Assembly: GCA_005882715.1 (NCBI GenBank)
Contig: VBEI01000122.1
Coordinates: 1 to 6,099, forward strand
Direction: 5' to 3'
Length of the DNA stretch: 6,099 bases
Origin: Chloroflexota bacterium
GTDB taxonomy: Bacteria > Chloroflexota > Dehalococcoidia > SM23-28-2 > RBG-16-64-32
A program made the translations under genes and the position numbers. Below are positions 1 to 5,510 of this stretch, in pieces. A model generated the notes under the pieces. That model was not told the origin of the DNA. It did no database searches and was given only the letters and a program-made list of their open reading frames with translations. How positions within the stretch are numbered: the first letter of the stretch is position 1; each line of letters opens with the position of its first letter.

Positions 1-294
1 AGTGAAGTGGCCTTCATGACCATGAGAGAACGACCCCGTGAGGGGGAACTGCACATCTTCAACCGGGACACTGGGCAATCCAGGCTCGTCACGACTCTCC
101 CGGAGGGAACGGGTTGTTGTGGTGGGACAATAGTGGCCCTTCCCGACACTTCCTACGCAGTCGCACAGGTTCTTCAACTTGAAGGCGGCCAGGAATTCCA
201 TTTGTCTCAACCGGCGGTTGTCGACGTGAGAACAGGCGCCACGCAGCATATCCTCCAAATGGACGACATTATCCTCGACATCCTTCCACGTTAG
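1..294 (+). CDS. C-terminal fragment of a probable beta-propeller-like protein (5' end outside window)
   Basis: The frame is open from base 1 and ends at TAG 292-294, so only about the last 97 residues are visible; the GTG at 7 and the ATGs at 16 and 22 have no reason to be the true start. The fragment has alternating beta-type stretches with turn motifs such as FNRDTG and VDVRTG, in the 'strand, D-x-x-T-G turn, strand' rhythm of WD40, TolB or YVTN-type propellers. A CC-G-G pair (CCGG within EGTGCCGGT) lies mid-fragment. No catalytic motif is visible. The gene runs convergently into ccr with only 4 bases between the two stop codons and no obvious terminator. The coding assignment is fairly secure; the propeller assignment rests on pattern only, and the function is unknown. 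Confidence 0.6.
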   Translation, partial: SEVAFMTMRERPREGELHIFNRDTGQSRLVTTLPEGTGCCGGTIVALPDTSYAVAQVLQLEGGQEFHLSQPAVVDVRTGATQHILQMDDIILDILPR

Positions 295-298
295 CCGA

Positions 299-1552
299 CT
301 ACTCCACCTCTCGCATCCCGGTCCGCTTCGCCGACACAAGTGCCGCCATGACCCCCAACGGCTGCTTCCCCTCGTACATCAGCTGATGGCACTTCCCGAT
401 GTCCTCGAACGAGTACGTCTCGCCCAGGCACGGGTCGATTTTGCCGTCGAGCACGAGCTGGTTGAACGCCCCCGCCTGCTCATCGTTCGCGAAGTGCGAG
501 CCCTGCAGCCGCTTCTGCCGCATCCACAGGTAGCGCAGGTCCACCGTCGCGTTAAAGCCGCTGGTGCCAGCGCAGATCACGACCATGCCGCCCGTGTCGC
601 ACATGAAAATAGACGTCGGGATCGTATCCTCGCCCGGGTGCTCGAACACGATCCGAGGGCTGCGGCGCTCGCCCAGCACCTCCCAGAACTTCGTCCCGAA
701 AGCCCGCGCCCCCTGCGACCACTTCGCGAACGCCTCGGTGTCAGTCCAGTGGGGCAGCATCCCCCAGTGCTCGAACTCCTTCCGGTTGATGCACCCCTTC
801 GCACCCAGCTTCAGGCAGAAGTCGAACTTGTCCTCGCTCGACACGACCGCCACCGGTGTCGCCCCGAAATCCTTCGCGATCTGGATAGCCATGGACCCCA
901 GCCCGCCGGACCCGCCCCAGACCAGCACGACATCGCCCTTCTCGACCGTATGCGGCGGCCAGGCGCGCAGCATGCGGTACGCCGTCGCACCTACTAGCGT
1001 CGGCGCCGCTGCCTCCTCCCACGTCAGGTGCGGCGCCTTCGGAAGGCACTGGTGCGCCTGCACCTTCGTGAACTGCGCAAACGACCCCCAGTTGCTCTCG
1101 TACCCCCATATCTTGAACGACGGATCGAACATCGGGTCATTCCCCGCCTTCACGAACGGCGAGTCCTCGTCCCACATCCCGCAGTGGATCACAACCTGGT
1201 CGCCCACCTTGATGTTCGACACATTCGAGCCGACCTTGTACACGATGCCCGAGGCATCGCTGCCACCGATGTGAAAGCCGGTCATATCGCCTTCGCGCTC
1301 CCGAGCCTTAATCACGTTCACGGGCACGCCGCGGGCCGCCCATACGTTGTTGTAGTTGATTCCCGCCGCCATCACGAGCACAAGGGCCTCCCGCGGCTTC
1401 AGCTCCGCAGGCGTCTCGACTTTCTCCACCTGGAACGCCTTGATCGGCTCCCCGAACCGCTCCGGCCGGATCAGCTGCGCATACATCAACGGCGGCACTT
1501 CGCCGACTGGCGGAATCTCGCCGACCTCGTAGACCTCTTTTACGCTGACCAT
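299..1552 (-). CDS. ccr: Crotonyl-CoA carboxylase/reductase (enoyl-CoA carboxylase/reductase family)
   Basis: A 417-residue medium-chain dehydrogenase/reductase of the Ccr type. The family reductively carboxylates crotonyl-CoA to ethylmalonyl-CoA with NADPH and CO2, in the cytosol, in the ethylmalonyl-CoA pathway or to supply extender units. Visible family hallmarks are the N-terminal EVGEIPPVGEVPP segment (9-21), NYNNVW (66-71), the GroES-like domain, the KIWGYE segment (147-152), HLTWEEAA (175-182), the nucleotide-binding loop VWGGSGGLG (211-219), FEHPGE (303-308) and the C-terminal RLQGSHFAN (348-356). The CO2-pocket residues known from the Kitasatospora enzyme appear conserved: an Asn in NYNNVW, an aromatic-Glu pair (Tyr151-Glu152, where Kitasatospora has Phe-Glu) and His353. 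The length is slightly below the usual 430-450 because the C-terminal tail is short. The start is supported by AAGGAG at 1559-1564, six bases from the ATG. Relatives act on acryloyl-CoA or longer enoyl-CoAs, so the exact substrate is uncertain. Confidence 0.93.
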   Translation of the reverse strand: MVSVKEVYEVGEIPPVGEVPPLMYAQLIRPERFGEPIKAFQVEKVETPAELKPREALVLVMAAGINYNNVWAARGVPVNVIKAREREGDMTGFHIGGSDASGIVYKVGSNVSNIKVGDQVVIHCGMWDEDSPFVKAGNDPMFDPSFKIWGYESNWGSFAQFTKVQAHQCLPKAPHLTWEEAAAPTLVGATAYRMLRAWPPHTVEKGDVVLVWGGSGGLGSMAIQIAKDFGATPVAVVSSEDKFDFCLKLGAKGCINRKEFEHWGMLPHWTDTEAFAKWSQGARAFGTKFWEVLGERRSPRIVFEHPGEDTIPTSIFMCDTGGMVVICAGTSGFNATVDLRYLWMRQKRLQGSHFANDEQAGAFNQLVLDGKIDPCLGETYSFEDIGKCHQLMYEGKQPLGVMAALVSAKRTGMREVE

Positions 1553-1574
1553 GAACGTCTCCTTGAGCTTGGCG

Positions 1575-1590
1575 GTCCGCCCTCGCGGAC
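1575..1590 (-). promoter_or_regulatory. Stem-loop in the ccr leader
   Basis: GTCCGC (1575-1580) and GCGGAC (1585-1590) are perfect 6-base inverted arms around a 4-base loop. On the ccr message the hairpin would lie about ten bases upstream of the Shine-Dalgarno sequence and, if the promoter called just upstream is right, at the very 5' end of the transcript. Such terminal hairpins often stabilise messages. There is no T tract, so it is not a terminator. Confidence 0.35.
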
Positions 1591-1597
1591 GACGCTT

Positions 1598-1626
1598 ACG
1601 CTATCACGCCGCCCCGCCCTCGGCAA
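1598..1626 (-). promoter_or_regulatory. ccr: Candidate ccr promoter
   Basis: On the minus strand, TTGCCG (plus-strand 1621-1626; four of six bases match the -35 consensus) is followed after exactly 17 bases by TAGCGT (1598-1603), preceded by TGA as an extended -10 element. Transcription would begin near 1590, leaving a leader of roughly 38 bases that carries the stem-loop and the ribosome binding site. The -10 hexamer itself is weak (three of six), so this is a positional candidate only. Confidence 0.3.
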
Positions 1627-1697
1627 TTCGAGCGGGCCCGCGTCTCGATGGCGTGTCCGCCTCAGGAGGGGCCAGCGCTCAAGAAACCGTCCCCGAC

Positions 1698-1765
1698 CCG
1701 TTCGTCCTGAGGAGCCGGCGGGGAGGACGGGAGGGGAGGTGGCGGCGTCTCGAAGGATCGAACGG
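1698..1765. repeat. Imperfect inverted repeat with purine-rich loop
   Basis: The left arm CCGTTCGTCCTGAG (1698-1711) is complementary to the right arm CTCGAAGGATCGAACGG (1749-1765) apart from small bulges. The 37-base loop between them is almost all G and A. The arms resemble the GTTCGTCCTGAG...CGAACGG palindromes that I recall as dispersed intergenic repeats in many environmental bacterial genomes, but this window has only one copy. The element could fold in RNA or DNA, or be a mobile-repeat relic. It lies about 100 bases upstream of the dehydrogenase start. Confidence 0.45.
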
Positions 1766-1853
1766 AGCGACGACGCGACGCCCTCGCCAAACGAAGCCAA
1801 CGGAGCCACGATAATCGCCGTCTGTGCTACTCTGTGGAAGAATTCCGCACCAC

Positions 1854-1859
1854 AAGGAG
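1854..1859 (+). promoter_or_regulatory. Ribosome binding site deciding the acyl-CoA dehydrogenase start
   Basis: AAGGAG nine bases before ATG 1869. It lies downstream of the alternative in-frame GTG at 1824, which has no comparable site, so it favours the shorter protein. Confidence 0.7.
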
Positions 1860-1868
1860 ATCGGTCCC

Positions 1869-3065
1869 ATGGACTATCGCTTCACCGACGAAGAGGAATC
1901 GTTTCGCGCGGAAGTCCGCGAGTTCCTGCGCGCGGAACTTCCCGAGGACTGGGACTTCGATCCTTTTGAGCTGACGGAGGACAAGTGGGACTTCGCGCGG
2001 CAGTTCACGACGAAGCTCGCCACCAAGGGCTGGGTGGCCCCCGCCTGGCCGCAGGAGTACGGCGGCCAGGGCATGCCTTATATGCAGCAGGTCGTCCTCT
2101 CGGAGGAGATAGCTTACCACCGCGCTCCGAACACAAGCCTTATCGGTGTTACATACGCTGGCCCGACCATCATCGTCTACGGCAACGACGACCAGAAGAA
2201 GCAGTTCCTCCCGGGGATCACTTCCGGCGGTATTGTCTGGTGCCAGGGCTATTCAGAACCCAACGCCGGCTCCGACCTCGCCTCCCTCCAGACCCGCGCT
2301 GTCAAGGACGGCGACGACTACATCATCAACGGGACGAAGATCTGGTCCTCGAACGCTCACAAGGCCAACTGGTGCTTCTTCCTCGCCCGCACCGATACGG
2401 AAGCCCCTAAACACAAAGGCATCTCTTACTTCATCACCCCTATGGACGCGCCCGGCATCAGCGTCCGCCCGCTCGTAAACATGGCCGATGAACACGTCTT
2501 CAACGAGATTGTCTTCGACAACGTCCGCGTCCCCGTGAAATATCTCGTCGGCGAAGAGAACCGAGGCTGGTACATCGGCATGACCACCCTCGACTTCGAG
2601 CGCTCGAATATCTCGACGGCCGCCCAGTACCGGCGAACGTTCGAGCAGCTGGTGGAGTATGTGAAGCAGCAAGGAGCCAGGAGCGAGGAGCCGGGAAACG
2701 GGGCAGCTTCGAATGGAAGCAGAGACGGCACGCAGGCGAAGCTAGCCGAGCTCGCGATCGAGAACCAGGTCGGCCGCTACCTTTCGTACCGCGTCGCCTC
2801 GATGCAGTCGCGCGGTCAGATTCCCAACTATGAGTCGAGCGCCGCCAAGGTCTACCACTCGGAATACGGCCAGCGCCTCGCCGGCGCCGGCCTCCAGATC
2901 ATGGGCATGCACGGCACCCTGCGCGAAGAATCCAAGCACTCCCGCATGCGCGGCCGCTTTGCCCGGACCTACCTCACCAGCATCGGCAGCACAATCGCCG
3001 CCGGCACCAGCGAAATCCAGCGTGGAATCATAGCCCAGCGCGGCCTCGGCCTCAGCCGCATCTAG
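1869..3065 (+). CDS. Acyl-CoA dehydrogenase family flavoprotein
   Basis: A 398-residue FAD enzyme that introduces an alpha,beta double bond into an acyl-CoA and passes electrons to an electron-transfer flavoprotein. Visible are the N-terminal helical domain, the flavin/substrate segment WCQGYSEPNAGSDLAS (124-139), the middle beta domain (about 122-230) and the C-terminal helical domain ending IAAGTSEIQRGIIAQRGLGL (376-395). The position of the usual catalytic Glu of medium-chain enzymes is Ala378. Glu244 in TLDFERS lies where isovaleryl- and long-chain enzymes keep their base, so it is the likely base here. Residues 268-288 form a Gly/Ser/Asn-rich insert. Start: ATG 1869 has AAGGAG nine bases upstream (1854-1859) and the normal MDYRFTDEEE beginning; the frame extends back to a GTG at 1824, which is less likely. 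The gene is divergent from ccr, with which it may act. At 398 residues it is too short to be a typical methylsuccinyl-CoA dehydrogenase. Substrate unknown. Confidence 0.92.
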   Translation: MDYRFTDEEESFRAEVREFLRAELPEDWDFDPFELTEDKWDFARQFTTKLATKGWVAPAWPQEYGGQGMPYMQQVVLSEEIAYHRAPNTSLIGVTYAGPTIIVYGNDDQKKQFLPGITSGGIVWCQGYSEPNAGSDLASLQTRAVKDGDDYIINGTKIWSSNAHKANWCFFLARTDTEAPKHKGISYFITPMDAPGISVRPLVNMADEHVFNEIVFDNVRVPVKYLVGEENRGWYIGMTTLDFERSNISTAAQYRRTFEQLVEYVKQQGARSEEPGNGAASNGSRDGTQAKLAELAIENQVGRYLSYRVASMQSRGQIPNYESSAAKVYHSEYGQRLAGAGLQIMGMHGTLREESKHSRMRGRFARTYLTSIGSTIAAGTSEIQRGIIAQRGLGLSRI

Positions 3066-3284
3066 CTGAGACGAGCTACGGCCGCAAGCGGCAAAGCTGA
3101 TCGGCGGGGGCGTCTCGAGCGCCGAGCTGAAGCCACCAAACCCCGATCGTTCGTAGGAGCGAGGCACCCATGAGGCGGCGCGGCACCCCTCGATAGATCG
3201 TCTTCGTTTGCCAATGATAGTCCCGCAGTTTGAGCGTGCCTCGCCCCGGAACGCCGGTCTCTTCGCCGTCGTTCGCTGTCTGGC
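3066..3284. other. Non-coding gap between convergent genes
   Basis: The 219 bases separate the stops of the acyl-CoA dehydrogenase and the Yip1-like gene. Small hairpins follow the dehydrogenase stop: TAGCT/AGCTA (3063-3067 and 3074-3078) and GCCGC-AA-GCGGC (3081-3092). Neither has a T tract, so an intrinsic terminator cannot be called. The heptamer GGCACCC occurs twice (3163-3169, 3182-3188). A minus-strand frame crosses the gap but shows no family pattern. Confidence 0.5.
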
Positions 3285-4556
3285 TTAGACCAAGACCGCG
3301 GGGATTACGAACGAGATCGCAAACAACGCCAGCCACGACGTCAACACCGTCAATGTCGCTGACTCCCGGTCAATCTCCAGAGAGTACTGCGCCGCCGGCA
3401 CCATCGCTACGAGCACCCACAGCAACACACCCAGCACTATCAGCGGCAAAAGCACAGACATCGACGGCACTACCAAACCGATTACCGGCAGCACGATACC
3501 AACTAACAGAAACAACCGCGGAGCCTGGCACAGCCCCATCACCTTGAACAGTAAGTCCTTACTTTCCGCGTCTTTTCGGCCCGGGAAGAACACCGTCCCC
3601 ACCCAGTAAGTCAGGTGCGCAGCCGCCAGCCAGCCCAAGAGCCCCGCCGCCGCATACATCACGACGGCTACCGGCCCCGCCCACAACGCCCCGATGCCGC
3701 CCGCCGCGGCCGCCGCTGCCACCATTACCCGCGCCTGACTCACTGCGATCGGGTCTTCTTTCATCTCGTCGTATTGCTGCCACTTCAACGTCGTCGCAAT
3801 ATTGATGCGCTCCGGAAGCGTGTCCCAGCCGGGCCACGCCTGTATCGATTCCATCAGGCCCGGACGGGGGGCCGCTGCCTCCTTAGGCGCGGCAGCCGCG
3901 CCCGATCGCGTTCTAGCTTGCGGCGGCACAGCCGCCTTTGCTGTTACAGAGGGCTGCACGCTCGGTGGCTTCTTCGGCGCCACCGGCTGGATAGGCACCG
4001 TGGCGACCGGCTCCACAGGCTGGATGGGCACCGTCGGTACCGGCTCCGCTACCGTAGGTGTGGCGACCGGCCGGGGCTGAACGGGCGTACTGTAAGGCCC
4101 ACTCGCCGGTCCGGGCTCGATCGATTGCACGATCCCGCGGTGCACCGTTACGAGACTCGGGGCCAGACCACCGCGCGTCTCGAACTCTACGAACGACTCG
4201 GCGGACTCAATGTCTGTGAACGACGATATATAGACGGTACCCGGACGTGCTGTATCGTTGATGACGACAAGCGCCTCCACCTGTTCGCCGTCCATCGCCT
4301 GCATTCCCGGCCGCAACGGCTCGAAGAACAGAGCCTTGCTCCCTAATCCGGGAAAAGCATCCTGCACAAAGGCCGCAGCGTCTCGCTGGTCGTTTGCCGA
4401 GAACAGGCGGAACGACATCCCGCCGTCCACCGGCACGAACAGCAACGGCGCGCCCTCGCGAGCGACCTGCGGTCCAACGACCGCCGGCGACTCTCCGGCC
4501 GCTGGCGCCGTCTCTTCCTCTTTGCGCGCACCCCGAGACAGCAATCGTGTCAGCAT
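3285..4556 (-). CDS. Yip1-like multi-pass membrane protein with soluble N-terminal domain and Pro-rich linker
   Basis: A 423-residue protein in three parts. Residues about 35-148 form a soluble alpha/beta domain with alternating strands (ALVVIN, TVYISSF) and a helix (DIESAESFVEFE); I do not recognise it. Residues 149-235 are a Pro/Val/Ala/Gln-rich linker with a tandem repeat, EPVPTVPIQPV then EPVATVPIQPV (171-192). Residues about 236-423 have a short amphipathic lead-in (WDTLPERINIATTLKWQQYDEM) and about five hydrophobic segments (277-293, 294-316, 347-363, 367-387, 404-422), the layout of bacterial YIP1-family domains. There is no signal peptide, so the N-terminal domain is probably cytoplasmic. 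The start is well supported by AGGAGG at 4563-4568, six bases upstream. The bacterial function of YIP1 proteins is poorly defined. It lies downstream of cyclase relics on the same strand and could be a late member of that signalling locus. Confidence 0.85.
   Translation of the reverse strand: MLTRLLSRGARKEEETAPAAGESPAVVGPQVAREGAPLLFVPVDGGMSFRLFSANDQRDAAAFVQDAFPGLGSKALFFEPLRPGMQAMDGEQVEALVVINDTARPGTVYISSFTDIESAESFVEFETRGGLAPSLVTVHRGIVQSIEPGPASGPYSTPVQPRPVATPTVAEPVPTVPIQPVEPVATVPIQPVAPKKPPSVQPSVTAKAAVPPQARTRSGAAAAPKEAAAPRPGLMESIQAWPGWDTLPERINIATTLKWQQYDEMKEDPIAVSQARVMVAAAAAAGGIGALWAGPVAVVMYAAAGLLGWLAAAHLTYWVGTVFFPGRKDAESKDLLFKVMGLCQAPRLFLLVGIVLPVIGLVVPSMSVLLPLIVLGVLLWVLVAMVPAAQYSLEIDRESATLTVLTSWLALFAISFVIPAVLV
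3985..4050. repeat. Two 33-base tandem repeats coding for an 11-residue Pro-rich unit
   Basis: Units 3985-4017 and 4018-4050 both begin GGCTGGAT and share most positions, with scattered substitutions. They lie within the Yip1-like gene and keep frame, duplicating the VPIQPVEPV pattern in the linker. A slippage-type duplication is the simplest origin. Confidence 0.75.
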
Positions 4557-4562
4557 GCTTAT

Positions 4563-4568
4563 CCTCCT
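4563..4568 (-). promoter_or_regulatory. Strong ribosome binding site of the Yip1-like gene
   Basis: The minus strand reads AGGAGG six bases before ATG 4554-4556. It fixes the start and makes a direct fusion of the upstream zinc-ribbon relic to this protein unlikely. Confidence 0.75.
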
Positions 4569-4650
4569 GCCGGCGCTGTCCCGACGTGATGCCCGCTAAA
4601 GCGGCGAGGCACTCGCCCATTTCCGCGAGACGGGGTGCACCGAGACAGCG

Positions 4651-4663
4651 CTTATGACATAAG
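4651..4663. promoter_or_regulatory. 13-base perfect palindrome, possible operator
   Basis: CTTATG-A-CATAAG is a perfect dyad around a single central base in an otherwise GC-rich stretch, about 95 bases upstream of the Yip1-like start. A dimeric regulator site is the natural reading, but no regulator is encoded in the window and no convincing -35/-10 pair was found around it. Confidence 0.3.
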
Positions 4664-4729
4664 TGACGGATGCAAGCCGTGCGTCGTTACAGCGCCTTGG
4701 GCCAAATCCAGACCCGAGTCCTGCCGGTT

Positions 4730-4768
4730 GGCAGCCGCAGCTTTACGGCGAGCTACGGCTACGCTGCC
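4730..4768. other. Extended stem-loop in the spacer upstream of the Yip1-like gene
   Basis: GCCGCAGCT (4734-4742) pairs with AGCTACGGC (4751-4759), with one G-U type pair, around an 8-base loop. The stem extends outward through GGCAGC (4730-4735) and GCTGCC (4763-4768) with a small bulge. There is no T tract on either strand, so it is not a standard terminator. Apart from this and the palindrome, I see nothing in 4557-4742. Confidence 0.3.
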
Positions 4769-5026
4769 GGAAGCTCCCGATCACCAGCCCAAAGCCCGAG
4801 AGTTCCGAGAAGAAGACGGTTACTTGACGGCGTTCCCGCCCGGACGAGGACGCGCCGCCTCATCGAGCGGCGCGGCGCACTGGCTGCAAAACCGCGCCTC
4901 GTCCACGGCGCGGGCGCCGCAACTTAAACAGGTGCGGAATTGACCTCCCTGATGTTTGGCATGCAGCAGCGAACGGGACACATGAAATTCGTTTTGTAAG
5001 GGGGCATTTGAAAATTCACCGTACAA
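4743..5026 (-). pseudogene. Relic of a zinc-ribbon class III nucleotide cyclase
   Basis: One minus-strand frame (5026 to a TAA at 4820-4822, 68 residues from a TTG) contains a zinc ribbon, RTCLSCGARA...RFCSQCAAPL, with the spacing C-x2-C-x10-C-x2-C. Just past it, shifted by one base, another frame reads RERRQVTVFFSELSGFG (4788-4838), the characteristic first strand of a class III adenylate/guanylate cyclase that follows such ribbons in many bacterial signalling proteins. The usual metal-binding Asp (F-x-D-x-S-G-F) is Glu here. After SGFG the homology ends and a TAA follows at 4743-4745; no other cyclase part is visible. The ribbon also lacks a proper start: a good AGGGAGGT (4943-4950) is followed, where relatives begin M-R-x-C, by TTC. 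Lost start, frameshift and truncation together make this a decayed gene. Confidence 0.6.
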
Positions 5027-5067
5027 GAAATTACGTCGCGCACTTCAGCATCCATTTGCGCCTCCAT
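4924..5067 (-). CDS. Possible 47-residue Cys-containing small protein (doubtful)
   Basis: An ATG overlaps the cyclase stop in the arrangement TGATG (5065-5069), with GGGAG about eight bases upstream, and the frame runs 47 codons to TAA at 4924-4926. The product has four Cys (15, 30, 34, 35) and a Met/Pro-rich middle and resembles no family I know. The overlap would allow translational coupling. Against it: the same bases at the 3' end encode the better-supported zinc ribbon in another frame, and the surrounding locus is decaying. It may be chance. Confidence 0.15.
   Translation of the reverse strand: MEAQMDAEVRDVISCTVNFQMPPYKTNFMCPVRCCMPNIREVNSAPV
4981..5040. other. AT-rich island between the two cyclase relics
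   Basis: Only 24 of 60 bases are G or C by direct count, clearly below the flanking coding regions. It lies just downstream of the hydrolase-cyclase gene and upstream of the zinc-ribbon relic, so it may be the old promoter region of the latter. No convincing -35/-10 pair was found. Confidence 0.4.
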
Positions 5068-5510
5068 CACTCGTTCTCCCGCACCGCCCACACCCGCACC
5101 GTCTCTCCCACTCCCTTCAGCGCCTGCTCCCCGCGGTCCTCGAACCGTACCCCAGAGCTCGTGCGTGCCAGCGAGCGCACCGTCTCCGATACCAGCACCT
5201 CGCCCGGCGCCGACAGCCCGCTGATCCGCGAGGCGACGTTGACGGCGCCGCCATAGACGTTGTTGTCTTCCCGGATGACATCGCCTGCGTGGAGGCCGAG
5301 ATGCAGGGGGAGACCGGCTTCGTCGGCAGACCGCCCACATGTAAGAGCAGCTTGGATCGCCTGTCGAGCGCTCGTGAAGACAGCGAGGACGCCGTCTCCG
5401 AGGAGCTTGCCTTCGATCGGCATGCCGTCGTGCTCGCGGATGACCGTGCGGAGGGCAGCGTCGAGGTCGCGGGCCTTCGTGCGGAAGGCGGCGTCGCCGA
5501 GGCGCTCGGT
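5067..5510 (-). pseudogene. Class III nucleotide cyclase domain, detached 3' part of a hydrolase-cyclase fusion
   Basis: From TERLGDAAF to the stop, the frame encodes about 147 residues of a class III adenylate/guanylate cyclase. Mapped on Rv1625c-type enzymes it keeps the adenine-contact Lys and second metal Asp in EGKLLGDG, the dimer-arm region LHLGLHAGDV, and the transition-state Asn and Arg in VNVASR. The substrate Asp before that motif is Asn (in NNVYGGAVN). The first strand with the first metal Asp (F-x-D-I type), which should directly precede TERLGD, is absent in all three frames. Upstream, this frame gives only Arg/Pro-rich off-frame sequence back to 5657, where no start is credible. 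The neighbouring alpha/beta-hydrolase is its natural N-terminal partner but lies in another frame. The remaining sequence is well conserved, so the damage is recent or is an assembly fault. As written it could not bind two metal ions. Confidence 0.75.

Larger units (their letters stand above)
1553..1868. other. Divergent intergenic region between ccr and the acyl-CoA dehydrogenase gene
   Basis: This 316-base spacer carries the expression signals of both flanking genes. On the ccr side are a ribosome binding site, a hairpin and a candidate promoter. On the dehydrogenase side are AAGGAG (1854-1859) and a possible extended -10, TGCTACTCT (1825-1833), with no convincing -35 element. The middle (1698-1765) holds an imperfect inverted repeat around a purine-rich core. 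Reading frames crossing the spacer on either strand look like shadow frames: they are rich in Arg, Pro and Gly and have no family pattern. Confidence 0.6.

Noticed and set aside
386..1274. Long plus-strand frames opposite ccr
   Set aside because: They are shadows of a strongly recognisable minus-strand gene, with Arg/His/Pro-rich sequence and no family pattern.
1028..1969. 313-codon plus-strand frame crossing ccr, the intergenic region and the dehydrogenase start
   Set aside because: It overlaps two well-supported genes in other frames, and its composition is that of a shadow frame.
3063..3092. Intrinsic terminator after the acyl-CoA dehydrogenase
   Set aside because: Two short hairpins are present, but neither is followed by a T tract on either strand.
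3109..3118. GGCGTCTCGA shared with 1744-1753 as a second copy of the intergenic repeat
   Set aside because: Only ten bases match, and the arms of the inverted repeat are not reproduced nearby.
3076..3336. 86-codon minus-strand frame across the convergent gap
   Set aside because: It overlaps the end of the Yip1-like gene, has no ribosome binding site I could find and no recognisable family; the gap is treated as non-coding.
4924..5510. Long open continuation of the hydrolase frame through the cyclase region, giving an Arg-rich tail
   Set aside because: The same bases encode a clearly conserved cyclase in another frame. The Arg/Pro/Gly-rich tail is the usual product of a shifted GC-rich coding region.
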